Shown in pieces: positions 17,219-25,892 of a stretch of DNA of 64,000 bases. A program made the translations under genes and the position numbers. The notes under the pieces are model-generated. The model was not told the origin of the DNA. It searched no databases and worked only from the letters and a program-made list of their open reading frames with translations. This DNA comes from Flavisolibacter tropicus (GTDB lineage Bacteria; Bacteroidota; Bacteroidia; Chitinophagales; Chitinophagaceae), in assembly GCF_001644645.1 (NCBI RefSeq), contig NZ_CP011390.1, positions 2,352,001 through 2,416,000 of the forward strand, read 5' to 3'. The first letter of the stretch is position 1; each line of letters opens with the position of its first letter.

Positions 17219-18238
17219 TTATAAATTAATTTTTACCGCCACTACAGAAGCATCATCCGTATTTCTTGTATGATCCTTATATAGAGCTGCTGTTAAAACA
17301 GATAAATCATTTTTAAGGATACCTGGATATTTATAGAGCTCCCACCGGGTTTTAATGCCATCACTGCAGAAAAGCAGTGTTTGATTGGGTTCGTATGGGA
17401 CCAACTGGTCTTTCATGGTATTAGGGATATTGTGACCAATTATCCCATTATGAGATACATAGTTTTTGGAGTTTAAAAAGCTTTGGACCTTAACAGCTAT
17501 ATTACCTACGCCGCAGATTCGCCACACTTTTTCTTTAAAATTAAAAATGGCCACTGAAGCCACAAGGCCTCGCGTTTTACGCACCGATTGATGTATTTCA
17601 CGGATAACATCAACTGGACTGTCTTCTACGCTATTTTTAAACACATGGCTGGCATCATTGATAGCTTTTGCAGCATTAGGGCCATGCCCCAGCCCATCTC
17701 CTACAAACAGCTTTAGTTTATCCTTTGTCAGCTTATAGTATACACCGTCACCACATACTTCTTCTCCTGGCTTTGGAATTACAACTGTACTAATCTCAAC
17801 TTTACTTGCCGGCTTTATTGGATTAATTACCGCATCTTTATATAGACGGGAAAGAATAACAGTTCCCCAGTCCTTCTGGGTATATATTTCGCATTTATCG
17901 GATAACCGTTGAATAGATCCTAAGCCATGACCTAATGTATTTGTGGTTGATATGCCATCCTGCAGCATGCGTTTCAGATCATGAATGCCCCCACCATTGT
18001 CCATACTCACCAGCTCAATTCCTTCGCCCCCTAGATTATCCTTGATCTGCTTCACTAGCAAATGCCCACCATTGGCATGTTTTACAAGGTTTGAAACCAG
18101 TTCGGCCACTACAATATCTACCTTACCGGCTCGCTCGCTATTGAATCCCATTTTAATAGCAAGTGCATGGATATCTTTCTTCAATAAAGCAAAATAACTT
18201 CGATCGGCCACCGTAAAGAGAAGCTGCTCATTATCCAT
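17219..18238 (-). CDS. RsbT-like ATPase fused to SpoIIE/RsbX-type PP2C phosphatase
   Basis: A 339-residue two-domain protein. Residues 5-135 form an RsbT-like kinase fold with an intact N-box (ELVSNLVKHANGG, N50), DNGGG and GHGLGS loops. Residues ~150-335 form a PP2C domain with metal ligands in VCGDG (D164), VGDGLGHG (D181), CSDG (D293) and TDDASV (D328/D329). In stressosome modules the RsbX-type phosphatase resets phosphorylated RsbR and RsbS. The start overlaps the rsbT stop by 8 bases. A direct fusion of kinase-like and phosphatase halves is known in Bacteroidota stressosome loci and fits the role of a feedback phosphatase. Confidence 0.92.
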   Translation of the reverse strand: MDNEQLLFTVADRSYFALLKKDIHALAIKMGFNSERAGKVDIVVAELVSNLVKHANGGHLLVKQIKDNLGGEGIELVSMDNGGGIHDLKRMLQDGISTTNTLGHGLGSIQRLSDKCEIYTQKDWGTVILSRLYKDAVINPIKPASKVEISTVVIPKPGEEVCGDGVYYKLTKDKLKLFVGDGLGHGPNAAKAINDASHVFKNSVEDSPVDVIREIHQSVRKTRGLVASVAIFNFKEKVWRICGVGNIAVKVQSFLNSKNYVSHNGIIGHNIPNTMKDQLVPYEPNQTLLFCSDGIKTRWELYKYPGILKNDLSVLTAALYKDHTRNTDDASVVAVKINL

Positions 18239-18644
18239 TTTTCCACTTAATTATAGTGACGGTAGTTCCTGTTCCCACGGTGCTTTGAATATCAAATTCA
18301 CTTACCAGTCGCTTGGTGCCGGGCAATCCTAACCCCAGGCTTTTACCTGTGGAGAAGCCATCTTTCATTGCCAGCTTTATGTCTGCTATACCTGGCCCTT
18401 TATCTTGAAATGTAAGTCGTATGCCATTTTCCCTGCCCTTACTGACCACTTCTATTATCGTGAGACCGCCATCGGCATATTTTAGCATGTTTCGTACCAG
18501 TTCGCTGGCAGCTGTAATCAGCTTTGTTTGATTAACGAGCCCCATACCGATCTTTACGGCATATTCCTTTACCCGGTTGCGAAAAGGAACTACATCCTGC
18601 TCCTTTTCAATGGGCATTCGGTCCTTATTCAGTACTATCAGCAT
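18231..18644 (-). CDS. rsbT: Anti-sigma-type serine kinase RsbT of the stressosome
   Basis: A 137-residue GHKL kinase. The N-box is SELVRNMLKYADGG (N52), the G1 loop is FQDKGPGIAD and the lid is GKSLGLGLPGTKRL. I keep the first ATG (18644), because VLNKDRMPIEKEQDVVPFRNRV matches the usual RsbT start; it overlaps rsbS by 20 bases. In Bacillus RsbT sits on the RsbR/RsbS complex, phosphorylates both upon stress, and is then released to a partner. No RsbU phosphatase is encoded here, so the released kinase must act elsewhere, plausibly on the neighbouring histidine kinase. Cytosolic. Confidence 0.93.
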   Translation of the reverse strand: MLIVLNKDRMPIEKEQDVVPFRNRVKEYAVKIGMGLVNQTKLITAASELVRNMLKYADGGLTIIEVVSKGRENGIRLTFQDKGPGIADIKLAMKDGFSTGKSLGLGLPGTKRLVSEFDIQSTVGTGTTVTIIKWKNG

Positions 18645-19026
18645 CGTCTTCTTCGTTTACTGGTTCATCTGCCCCAATTCTCTTAACTAGAAGCTCCATG
18701 CCTTTTTCAACATTTAATGCGGTATGTACACCTTTTAACTCCAGACCTAACTCTATAAGAGTAATAGCCACCGCTGGTTGCATACCTACTACAACAGTTT
18801 CTGCGTCCATAATCTTTGACATACTTCCAATATTGCCAATGATCCTTCCCATAAAGGAGTCAACAATTGACAAGGCAGAAATATCGATTAATACACCACG
18901 TGCACCTGTTTTACTCACCATTTGCACCAGGTCAGTTTCCAGGTTGAGTGCCAGCCTGTCGTAAAGATCTACCTGGATGGTAACCAACAGAAAATTACCC
19001 ATCCTCAGAATAGGAATTCTATCCAT
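18625..19026 (-). CDS. rsbS: Stressosome scaffold STAS protein RsbS
   Basis: A 133-residue single STAS-domain protein. IPILRMGNFLLVTIQVDLYDRLALNLETDL and the phosphorylation segment LSIVDSFMGR match RsbS; S57 corresponds to Ser59 of Bacillus RsbS. MQPAVAITLIELGLELKGVHTALNVEKGMELL is the conserved C-terminal half. After the domain comes an acidic tail (EEDDADSTE) that is longer than in Bacillus. RsbS forms the core of the stressosome with RsbR and is the main RsbT substrate. It lies 4 bases after rsbR. Confidence 0.95.
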   Translation of the reverse strand: MDRIPILRMGNFLLVTIQVDLYDRLALNLETDLVQMVSKTGARGVLIDISALSIVDSFMGRIIGNIGSMSKIMDAETVVVGMQPAVAITLIELGLELKGVHTALNVEKGMELLVKRIGADEPVNEEDDADSTE

Positions 19027-19030
19027 TTGC

Positions 19031-19900
19031 TTATACGCTGGCTTTTTCTTTTTGAATGTTTTTCTTCTTTACTTCCAGTTGCAACAAGCTAAACGCATGC
19101 TTTAACGCATGTGCCAAACTGGCTTTGGTAACGATGTTAGAAAGATCTATACCTAAGTGTACAACCGTTTGTGCAATCTCTGGACGAATACCACTGATGA
19201 TACACTCTGCGCCCATCAGGCGTGTAGCACTTACTGTTTTCAACAGGTGTTGCGCTACCAGTGAATCAACAGCCGGTACGCCCGAAATATCCAAAATGGC
19301 AATACTACTGCTGGTGTCTACAATTTCCTGTAACAGATTTTCCATTACAATCTGTGTACGGGCACTATCCAAAGTCCCAATTATAGGAAGGGCCACAATA
19401 CCATCCCATACACGAATGACAGGAGTAGATATTTCTGAGATCTCATCGGTCTGGCGCAGGATCACCTCTTCTCTACCCTTAATAAAGGTTTCAAAAGTAG
19501 TAACGCCAAAACTATCAAACAACCGGTTTAGCTTAACCGTGGTTTCATAAAGCTCCAATGGTTCCAACTTAGTGTCATGCAATGCCTGGATCAGCGCATC
19601 GCGCAAACTGAAAACAAATACACCCGTTTCACGAGGCGAGTAGCCTTGACGAGCCCGGATAATTGAAATACCAGAGAGAATTTCAACTACCGGTTCAAAG
19701 TCGTCCGACTGACCATTATTAATGTTTTGTTCGCTTAAATTATCTAGTAAACTAGTGAGGAGTTCTTCCGACTGTAGTCTGAGGTCTTCATTACTCATAA
19801 GGTCATCGCGGAGACCTTCATCACTGAGTTGGTTTTTCATCCAAGTTTCCAGAATGGAAGTTTTCCTTTTTTGCAGGAGCTTAGATACATCCGATTTCAT
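19031..19900 (-). CDS. rsbR: Stressosome sensor RsbR (RsbRD_N plus STAS)
   Basis: A 289-residue protein. The N-terminal ~150 residues are all-helical (RKTSILETWMKNQLSDEGLRDD..., ending in EVILRQTDEISEISTP), matching the RsbR N-terminal sensor of the helical RsbRD_N type rather than the globin-like form. The STAS domain (~160-275) carries GVPAVDSLVAQHLL and SGIRPEIAQTVVHLGIDL: T245 matches Bacillus RsbRA Thr205, and S213 stands at Thr171. The ligand is unknown. It is the first gene of the six-gene operon. No clear promoter was identified in the 183-base gap upstream, which contains a short (GA)n run at ~20026. Confidence 0.95.
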   Translation of the reverse strand: MKSDVSKLLQKRKTSILETWMKNQLSDEGLRDDLMSNEDLRLQSEELLTSLLDNLSEQNINNGQSDDFEPVVEILSGISIIRARQGYSPRETGVFVFSLRDALIQALHDTKLEPLELYETTVKLNRLFDSFGVTTFETFIKGREEVILRQTDEISEISTPVIRVWDGIVALPIIGTLDSARTQIVMENLLQEIVDTSSSIAILDISGVPAVDSLVAQHLLKTVSATRLMGAECIISGIRPEIAQTVVHLGIDLSNIVTKASLAHALKHAFSLLQLEVKKKNIQKEKASV

Positions 19901-20083
19901 TGTGTATGGTTTAGGCTATAATTGGGTAAATGTAGGCAATTGTTTAATTAAAGGAAATCATTTATAGTAAATCTATGAACAAATCCTAAACACAAGTACG
20001 TTGTAACAGAATGGATTAAATGGTCAGAGAGAGAGAGAGTACATTCTGCAATTAGAAAGCGAAGATTGCAATTGATCAATTGG

Positions 20084-21967
20084 TCAGATGTCGACATTGA
20101 TCCACGCCATTAACAGACAACCCTTACCAGGGGCTGATTCAATATCGAGCCCACCAAAGTAGTACTCTATACGATTCTGTATGCTTCGCAAACCCAACCC
20201 TTTTTTTGCTAAGTGTGGATTGAAGCCAACACCATCGTCTTGAATGGTTATATATACTTTAGGCAAATCAAACCGCAGTTGAATTTGTACATATTCGGCC
20301 TGCGCATGCTTGAGAATATTACTCAATTGTTCTTGAAGGATACGGTAAATGGCCACTTTATCCTTGCCCTGCAATTGCGCTTCCTGCTCTTGCCTTTCGC
20401 AGGAATAGGCAATGATAACCTTCTTGGATAAATTGATCTTTTCTACCATTTCGCGCACCGCTTCATCCAAGCCAATATCTTCAATAGCCGACGGGTTTAA
20501 GCGATGACTGAGTTTGCGTATTTCTGTAATGACGGTTTGCAAGCCTTCATAGCTTTTCTTTGTCAGAGCAGGCGCTGCTTCCTGGTTATCCTGCGCTACC
20601 TCCAACATCAATTTGCAAGATGCCAGCATTTGGTTGATGTTGTCATGCAGTTCTACAGATAATTGACGACGCTCCTTTTCCTGGGTTTCAATAATGGAGC
20701 GGATCACATCACGCCGGCTTTTACGCTCTTGCTGCAACAATTTCACTTGCAGCTCCTTTTGCTCTGTCACATCCTGCAAGGCTCCAATAACGCGTATGGC
20801 CCTCTTTTCACTATTTATAATGAAGGCCTTGTCCATTACATGATGATACTTACCCTGCACATCCCTGATACGGTATTCCAACTGCCAGTGGTTTGTTGTA
20901 TTGCCACGCAATGCGTTAAACACAACACGCTTATAGCCTTCCAAATCATCCGGGTGTATAATAGACAATCTAAACCGTATCGACACCGATTTCTCAGCAT
21001 AACCAAACAAGACATTAAAACCTTCACCACTATATATTTTCCCACTAACCACATCCCAATCATAAATGGCATCGGAAGTAGCCTCATTGGCATAATGATA
21101 ACGCTCTACGCTCAGGGTGAGCGCTTCCTGCATCTTTTGCTGTTCGGTAATATCAATAGCCCAGCCACCCACCATTACTACTCCATTAAAGTGAATGGGG
21201 AACTTATAGATCTTCATCCGCTGGGTGATACCATCAGCCGTTTTTGCATTCTCAGTGGCTTCAATAGCCTCTCCTTTATTTATTACCTGCAGATTGTTTA
21301 TATGATAATCCACAGCTAACTGTGAAGGGAATAGTTCATAGATTGACTTCCCTGTATCGCTGGCAGAGAAACCATACGACGTTCGGTAAATCGGGTTCAT
21401 GTAATGCATGATCCCTTTTTCATCCGTTACCCATGCCACAAAAGGGGCGTTCTCCATAAACTGCTCAAAAAGCTCTCGCCCCAGGAAACGCCTGTTTTGA
21501 TAGGCTTGCATCTGCTCTTTAAACAACTCTGTTCGTTTGCGCTCTGTGATGTCCTTGATGGTCATCGTTACATTTACAACCTCACCTGCCTGGTTGTATA
21601 CCGGCATGTAAATAACCTGCAACCAACAATCAATACCAAGCTGACTGTAATCAATTTCATAACAACTACTCTGCCCACCAAACCCCTTATCTATATAGGT
21701 CAGCACTTGATCAATTCGTTCAACCGGTAAAAAATCAATTAGACGTTGAGGAGCTTGCAAAGCAGTAGGTACTTGAAAAAGTGTACGCGCCTTTACATTG
21801 GCATAAAGCACTTCATAGGATTCGTTCAAGACAAGAAAGGCATCTGGTACACTGTTTAATACCTCCAATGGATCAAAGGCATTCGTTTGTTCACATGCTG
21901 CAGCAGTTCCATTAAAAGGAACAACTTTCAGATCATGTTCACCATCAAGTCGCACTTTTTGATTCAT
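20084..21967 (-). CDS. Triple-PAS sensor histidine kinase, HisKA_3 type
   Basis: About 627 residues from ATG 21967. The open frame reaches a TTG at 22033, but MNQKVRLDGEHDLK is the better start. Three PAS modules occur at about residues 35-145, 165-275 and 290-405 (one with the PAC-type DVQGKYHHVMDKAF...IGALQDVTEQ). Then come a coiled coil, the HisKA_3 phosphoacceptor in LSVELHDNINQ (H~441) and a C-terminal HATPase with DDGVGF and KGLGLRSIQNRI. This is the NarX/DesK class, normally paired with a NarL-type regulator, but none is adjacent. No membrane helices: a cytosolic sensor. It is separate from the stressosome operon by 183 bases, same strand. Confidence 0.9.
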   Translation of the reverse strand: MNQKVRLDGEHDLKVVPFNGTAAACEQTNAFDPLEVLNSVPDAFLVLNESYEVLYANVKARTLFQVPTALQAPQRLIDFLPVERIDQVLTYIDKGFGGQSSCYEIDYSQLGIDCWLQVIYMPVYNQAGEVVNVTMTIKDITERKRTELFKEQMQAYQNRRFLGRELFEQFMENAPFVAWVTDEKGIMHYMNPIYRTSYGFSASDTGKSIYELFPSQLAVDYHINNLQVINKGEAIEATENAKTADGITQRMKIYKFPIHFNGVVMVGGWAIDITEQQKMQEALTLSVERYHYANEATSDAIYDWDVVSGKIYSGEGFNVLFGYAEKSVSIRFRLSIIHPDDLEGYKRVVFNALRGNTTNHWQLEYRIRDVQGKYHHVMDKAFIINSEKRAIRVIGALQDVTEQKELQVKLLQQERKSRRDVIRSIIETQEKERRQLSVELHDNINQMLASCKLMLEVAQDNQEAAPALTKKSYEGLQTVITEIRKLSHRLNPSAIEDIGLDEAVREMVEKINLSKKVIIAYSCERQEQEAQLQGKDKVAIYRILQEQLSNILKHAQAEYVQIQLRFDLPKVYITIQDDGVGFNPHLAKKGLGLRSIQNRIEYYFGGLDIESAPGKGCLLMAWINVDI

Positions 21968-22169
21968 TGTTAAAAAGGATACGGTTTGCTCTTTTGACTG
22001 CGCTGGAAGGGAGAAGGCGTAAGCCGGAAACAATGAACAAAAATAGACAATACGTTTTCCGCTTTTTTATTTAAAGCCTTAAAGCTTTTAGCGTTACGTA
22101 TAAGCACTTACAATTATTTAATCCAAAGCCATAGCCCATTTACTACATATAACAGCAGGCATTAAAAAC

Positions 22170-22203
22170 AAGAAAGGCCAGAGTAATTACCCCGGCCTTT
22201 CTT
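22170..22203 (-). terminator. Terminator after the large T9SS protein
   Basis: A perfect 10-bp stem AAGAAAGGCC / GGCCTTTCTT with a 14-base loop. On the minus strand it follows the stop of the large secreted protein by about 20 bases. Confidence 0.75.
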
Positions 22204-22224
22204 ATTAATCAAGATCAACACACA

Positions 22225-25098
22225 CTACTGTACCAGCACTTTTGCTTGCTGATAATTATTTTCATTTCCTATTAATACGGTATACTGACCTGCTGCTAAA
22301 TTGCTGCAGGTAAAGGTTATTAATGGCAATGGCTTCATTTTATTAGCATACACCAACTTACCCGACAGATCATATACTGCTACCGAGATCTGACCACTCT
22401 TTAATACCTCTTGGTCTTTTATTACACAATTGATGGTGCCATTTCTGATAATGGTTGGATAAACCACTATATCAGTTGAAGTGGTAGAGTACACAATGCG
22501 GATGGTTTTTGAATAGGCAAACTGTCCATCAATATCTACTTGCTTAATGCGATAATAGTTAACAGCAGCAGGGAAAGCATCAGTGAATGTATAAGTATTC
22601 GTTCCGGCAATATTCTTACTGGCCAGTGTACCAATACGACTCCAGCTAACGCCATCTGCACTTTTTTCTATGACAAACGCTGCGGTATTCACCTCTTGAG
22701 CCGTTTGCCAGTTCAATTCAATAGCATTTACTTTCTTAGTTGCATCAAAGCCTAACCAGGTTAAAGGCAGGACAATACTATTGATATTGGCCAGCACAAA
22801 ATCACCTAATGAAGTAAAAGAGGTTGAAGAGATCGTACCGTTATTGGCTGCAGAACCACTTCCGCCAAGGTTAGCCCACTGTGTACCATTGCTTTTAGCT
22901 ACACGTAGCACAGATGGATTCAACACTTGATCATCTGTATTATAGCTTAAGTTAATAGTAGCGCTACTCAAAGTGGCCGCATTACTAGAACCAATTGTAT
23001 AATAGCGTACAGAAGATACATTTTGAATACCTGTAGTATAAGTGCGTGTGGTTGGCGCGCCTGCTATCGCTTCAGCTGTATACACCGTTGAGGTAGTAGC
23101 ATTTTGCTCAATAGATAAACTAAGTGGACGATAAGCACCGTTCTTTCCAACAGGAAATGTTTTGGTAGAATTGATGCTATTTACCGTCATTTTTAATGGA
23201 CCGTTGATATAGCTGGCACTGTTACCACCACTTATAGTAGCGTTAGCAGCTGTTGTAAGGGTATTGGTAGAAGATGTTGTTACAATCCCGTTGGTCAGTG
23301 TCAAAGTATTGTTGACGGTCACAGGTTTATTCAACTGTACACTACCACCCGTTGCATTGTTTACAGTCAAACTATTAAAAGTTTGCGCACTACTACCATC
23401 AATGGTCTGTACTCCGTTTCCATTAAGTGTTACAGTATTGCTACGCAGGTTCAGTGTACCGTTATTGGTCAAATTGCCACCCACAGTTAGGTTGTAGTTG
23501 CTATTGCTTACATCCAGTGTACCGCTGCTAATAGCAAGATTACCGGTCATAGACACATTTCTATTCAGGGTCAATGTAGCGCCACTGCCTACTTGCACAT
23601 CAAGGTTTTTGACCGTACCCGCTAGTTCACCACCCGCAGTAATAGTTGTATTGCTGGAAGGAAGGTAAGTTACATCATACCCGGTACTGGAAAGGGCATT
23701 GGCTAATGTTCCATCTTCTACTTTTATAAAGCTACCTGCATTCATGGTCAGGTTGGTACTATTTGAAATGGAACCGCTATTTAAATACAGTGTACTTTTT
23801 ACTGTTGTTGAATTAGATAGTGTAACACTGTAGGTAGAGTTGCTAGATGAACTTGCATCAACTTCCAGGTTATCATAGATTCCATTACCCGATAAGGTAC
23901 CATTAGCATCTGTAATTGAGTAGGTATATGAACCCGTACCGCTGGCATAGCCACTATTGGCAATACTTCCTCCTACTATAACATTATTTCCCCGGTTATC
24001 GGCCGTTACACCACCAGTAATTGATAAGATATTATCAATAGTTGTTGCAACAGCTGAATTGGTAGTAAATAGCTTTTTACCACTACCACTGAGCGATAGA
24101 TTATAATAAGCAGCATCAGCAATCGTTTGGTCGGCCGATGCATTATACGTTACAGTAGTATTAGCACCAATAGATGTTAAGACAGGAGCTGTCGTATTCG
24201 TAATGGTTAGAGAAGAGTTGTCCTTCAGGTTTACGCTTGCCGTTAAAACATAGTTCGAAGGTATGGTAAGTGTGGTGGGGGTAGCAACAGCACCATTTCC
24301 AATAACAAACCCAGAATTCAGCCCACTTATGGTCAGATTGCCAGTTAGCGTAGCTGTCGCCCGATTGGTAAGAATGAACAATTGCCCATCCCTAGTGAAG
24401 TTGAGCGGTGCCGTACCTGTGCCATCGCTAACCGTACCCCAGGTAGCAAGCGTTTCCAGGTTACCAGTGTTTTTTGAATAATAAATAGTCTGGTTAAAGA
24501 ATACGGTTATTTTTATATAATCAATTTCCGCCTGTGCATCCTTCTTTCCCTTATTACGTGCAGCAATACGCACCCCAAAGCCGCTGTTAGTCAAATCTGC
24601 AGCCGTGAAAGACGCTCCCCACAAATCAATTTCATTTCCATAAGCAGCAAAAGCGCTGGTGGTAGGCCAAGACACAGTAGAAGCACGACTAACACCTACT
24701 TCTCCCGAACTTTTTAATAAGATCACCTTAGAATCACGGACATTACCAGTAAGTGTTTTTCTACGCTTGATCGACACTTGTATCCCGTTAATAGTAGCAT
24801 TTGAAGGAATATAATTAGCAGCCGCTGCATTTGTCGACTGGAACCCCCAGTTAGTTGCATCCAGGTAATTCGAGGACTTATTGGAGCCGGTAATTAAAGC
24901 AGTAGCATAAACATTGTTTTCTGTTTGCACATTGGTAACCGAAGCCCAGCTTCCCGAACTACCGGGATTGTTAGCGGTACCTACCGTTCCAGCCGTAGTA
25001 CTGGCGGCAGAAGTTTGCGCCTGTAAAGAATTAAAACCCAACACAGTCCACAGAGCTAGTAGAACAACGTTTAGTCTTCTGAGTAAAAATCTATTCAT
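22225..25098 (-). CDS. Large adhesin-like surface protein with type IX sorting domain
   Basis: About 957 residues from ATG 25098 (MNRFLLRRLNVVLLALWTVLGFNSLQAQ signal). The frame extends 49 codons further up but that part is not signal-like. The body is Ser/Thr/Asn/Gly-rich with repeated beta-helix style units (NLTVGGNLTNNGTLNLRSNTV, QTFNSLTVNNATGGSVQLNK, LTLTNGIVTT). It is followed by LPLTWLGFDATKKVNAIELNWQTAQEVNTAAFVIEKSADG, a fibronectin-like linker typical of T9SS cargo, and a C-terminal sorting domain (VVYPTIIRNGTINCVIK...AAGQYTVLIG). It is exported to the cell surface. Adhesion is inferred from composition, not shown. Confidence 0.88.
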   Translation of the reverse strand: MNRFLLRRLNVVLLALWTVLGFNSLQAQTSAASTTAGTVGTANNPGSSGSWASVTNVQTENNVYATALITGSNKSSNYLDATNWGFQSTNAAAANYIPSNATINGIQVSIKRRKTLTGNVRDSKVILLKSSGEVGVSRASTVSWPTTSAFAAYGNEIDLWGASFTAADLTNSGFGVRIAARNKGKKDAQAEIDYIKITVFFNQTIYYSKNTGNLETLATWGTVSDGTGTAPLNFTRDGQLFILTNRATATLTGNLTISGLNSGFVIGNGAVATPTTLTIPSNYVLTASVNLKDNSSLTITNTTAPVLTSIGANTTVTYNASADQTIADAAYYNLSLSGSGKKLFTTNSAVATTIDNILSITGGVTADNRGNNVIVGGSIANSGYASGTGSYTYSITDANGTLSGNGIYDNLEVDASSSSNSTYSVTLSNSTTVKSTLYLNSGSISNSTNLTMNAGSFIKVEDGTLANALSSTGYDVTYLPSSNTTITAGGELAGTVKNLDVQVGSGATLTLNRNVSMTGNLAISSGTLDVSNSNYNLTVGGNLTNNGTLNLRSNTVTLNGNGVQTIDGSSAQTFNSLTVNNATGGSVQLNKPVTVNNTLTLTNGIVTTSSTNTLTTAANATISGGNSASYINGPLKMTVNSINSTKTFPVGKNGAYRPLSLSIEQNATTSTVYTAEAIAGAPTTRTYTTGIQNVSSVRYYTIGSSNAATLSSATINLSYNTDDQVLNPSVLRVAKSNGTQWANLGGSGSAANNGTISSTSFTSLGDFVLANINSIVLPLTWLGFDATKKVNAIELNWQTAQEVNTAAFVIEKSADGVSWSRIGTLASKNIAGTNTYTFTDAFPAAVNYYRIKQVDIDGQFAYSKTIRIVYSTTSTDIVVYPTIIRNGTINCVIKDQEVLKSGQISVAVYDLSGKLVYANKMKPLPLITFTCSNLAAGQYTVLIGNENNYQQAKVLVQ

Positions 25099-25892
25099 AA
25101 GGGGGATTAAATCTTTCGTATAACCGAAAGACAATGTGAAAGTAGAAGCAGAAAAGGCGGACTTAGGATGTATTCGGTCAACCCGGGTATTTTGACGGTC
25201 AATAAGAGTTTTTCCATACATAACCCATAAGGCTTTATGCCGCAATAGGTATAAGATTATACATATTACAAATATGTATAATCAATTAGCAATGCCTGTT
25301 ATACTACCCCATTTTGCTTAAAATCATATAGTTATAGACAGCCATCACCCTAAGTAATAGTATTATCAGCCTATTCTTTAAGTAGTAGTCAACCGCGGAT
25401 GCATGGAATTTAAGGAAGGATTAGTGAGCTTAGGCACCTGCCAGCTTACTATTGCATTTGATGTTTGAACTGACTTTGAATGTGAAAGCAAACCCTTCCT
25501 CTAATGGCCCCAGGATCAAGTTCAGGGTGACTGCAAAAGTTTTTATGACACCAGTCCTATTTCAGGTGTGAGTCTCTGAGATTCCTCGCTATCGCTCGGA
25601 ATGACAAAACGACGAGGCATTATGAATAGCGGACAGATTGCAGGTGTATGCCCCCTTCCCTTCGACAGGCTCGGGATCAAGCGCAGGGTGACAAACGCTA
25701 GAGGCGTTACGATTAGCGGTTTGGTTGAGAACGAAGGGCTGAACCTTGTAACCCGAAATCTTGAAATCTGCAATCTGAAATCTCCTAAAAGAACATCCAT
25801 TCCCTACACAGCAAAAAATAAAGTAATATAGAGGACGAGTTAACCAAGGATATTGAAACAGTCATACTTGTTGAACCTTATTCTACCCAAAA
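25099..25892. other. Non-coding gap with dispersed repeat texts
   Basis: No gene is supported. At 25577-25606 lies GAGATTCCTCGCTATCGC followed by TCGGAATGACA, and at 25657-25692 CCCTTCGACAGGCTCGGGAT followed by CAAGCGCAGGGTGAC. Both are fragments of the dispersed repeats that produce spurious IPSDSEES-type peptides in many genomes. A related CAGGATCAAGTTCAGGGTGA occurs at ~25511. A GAAATCT-type block lies at ~25755. The rest upstream of the T9SS gene is AT-rich. Confidence 0.6.

Noticed and set aside
25543..25800. 85-residue minus-strand frame
   Set aside because: It translates dispersed repeat texts (IPSDSEES type) and has no start signal or protein-like composition.
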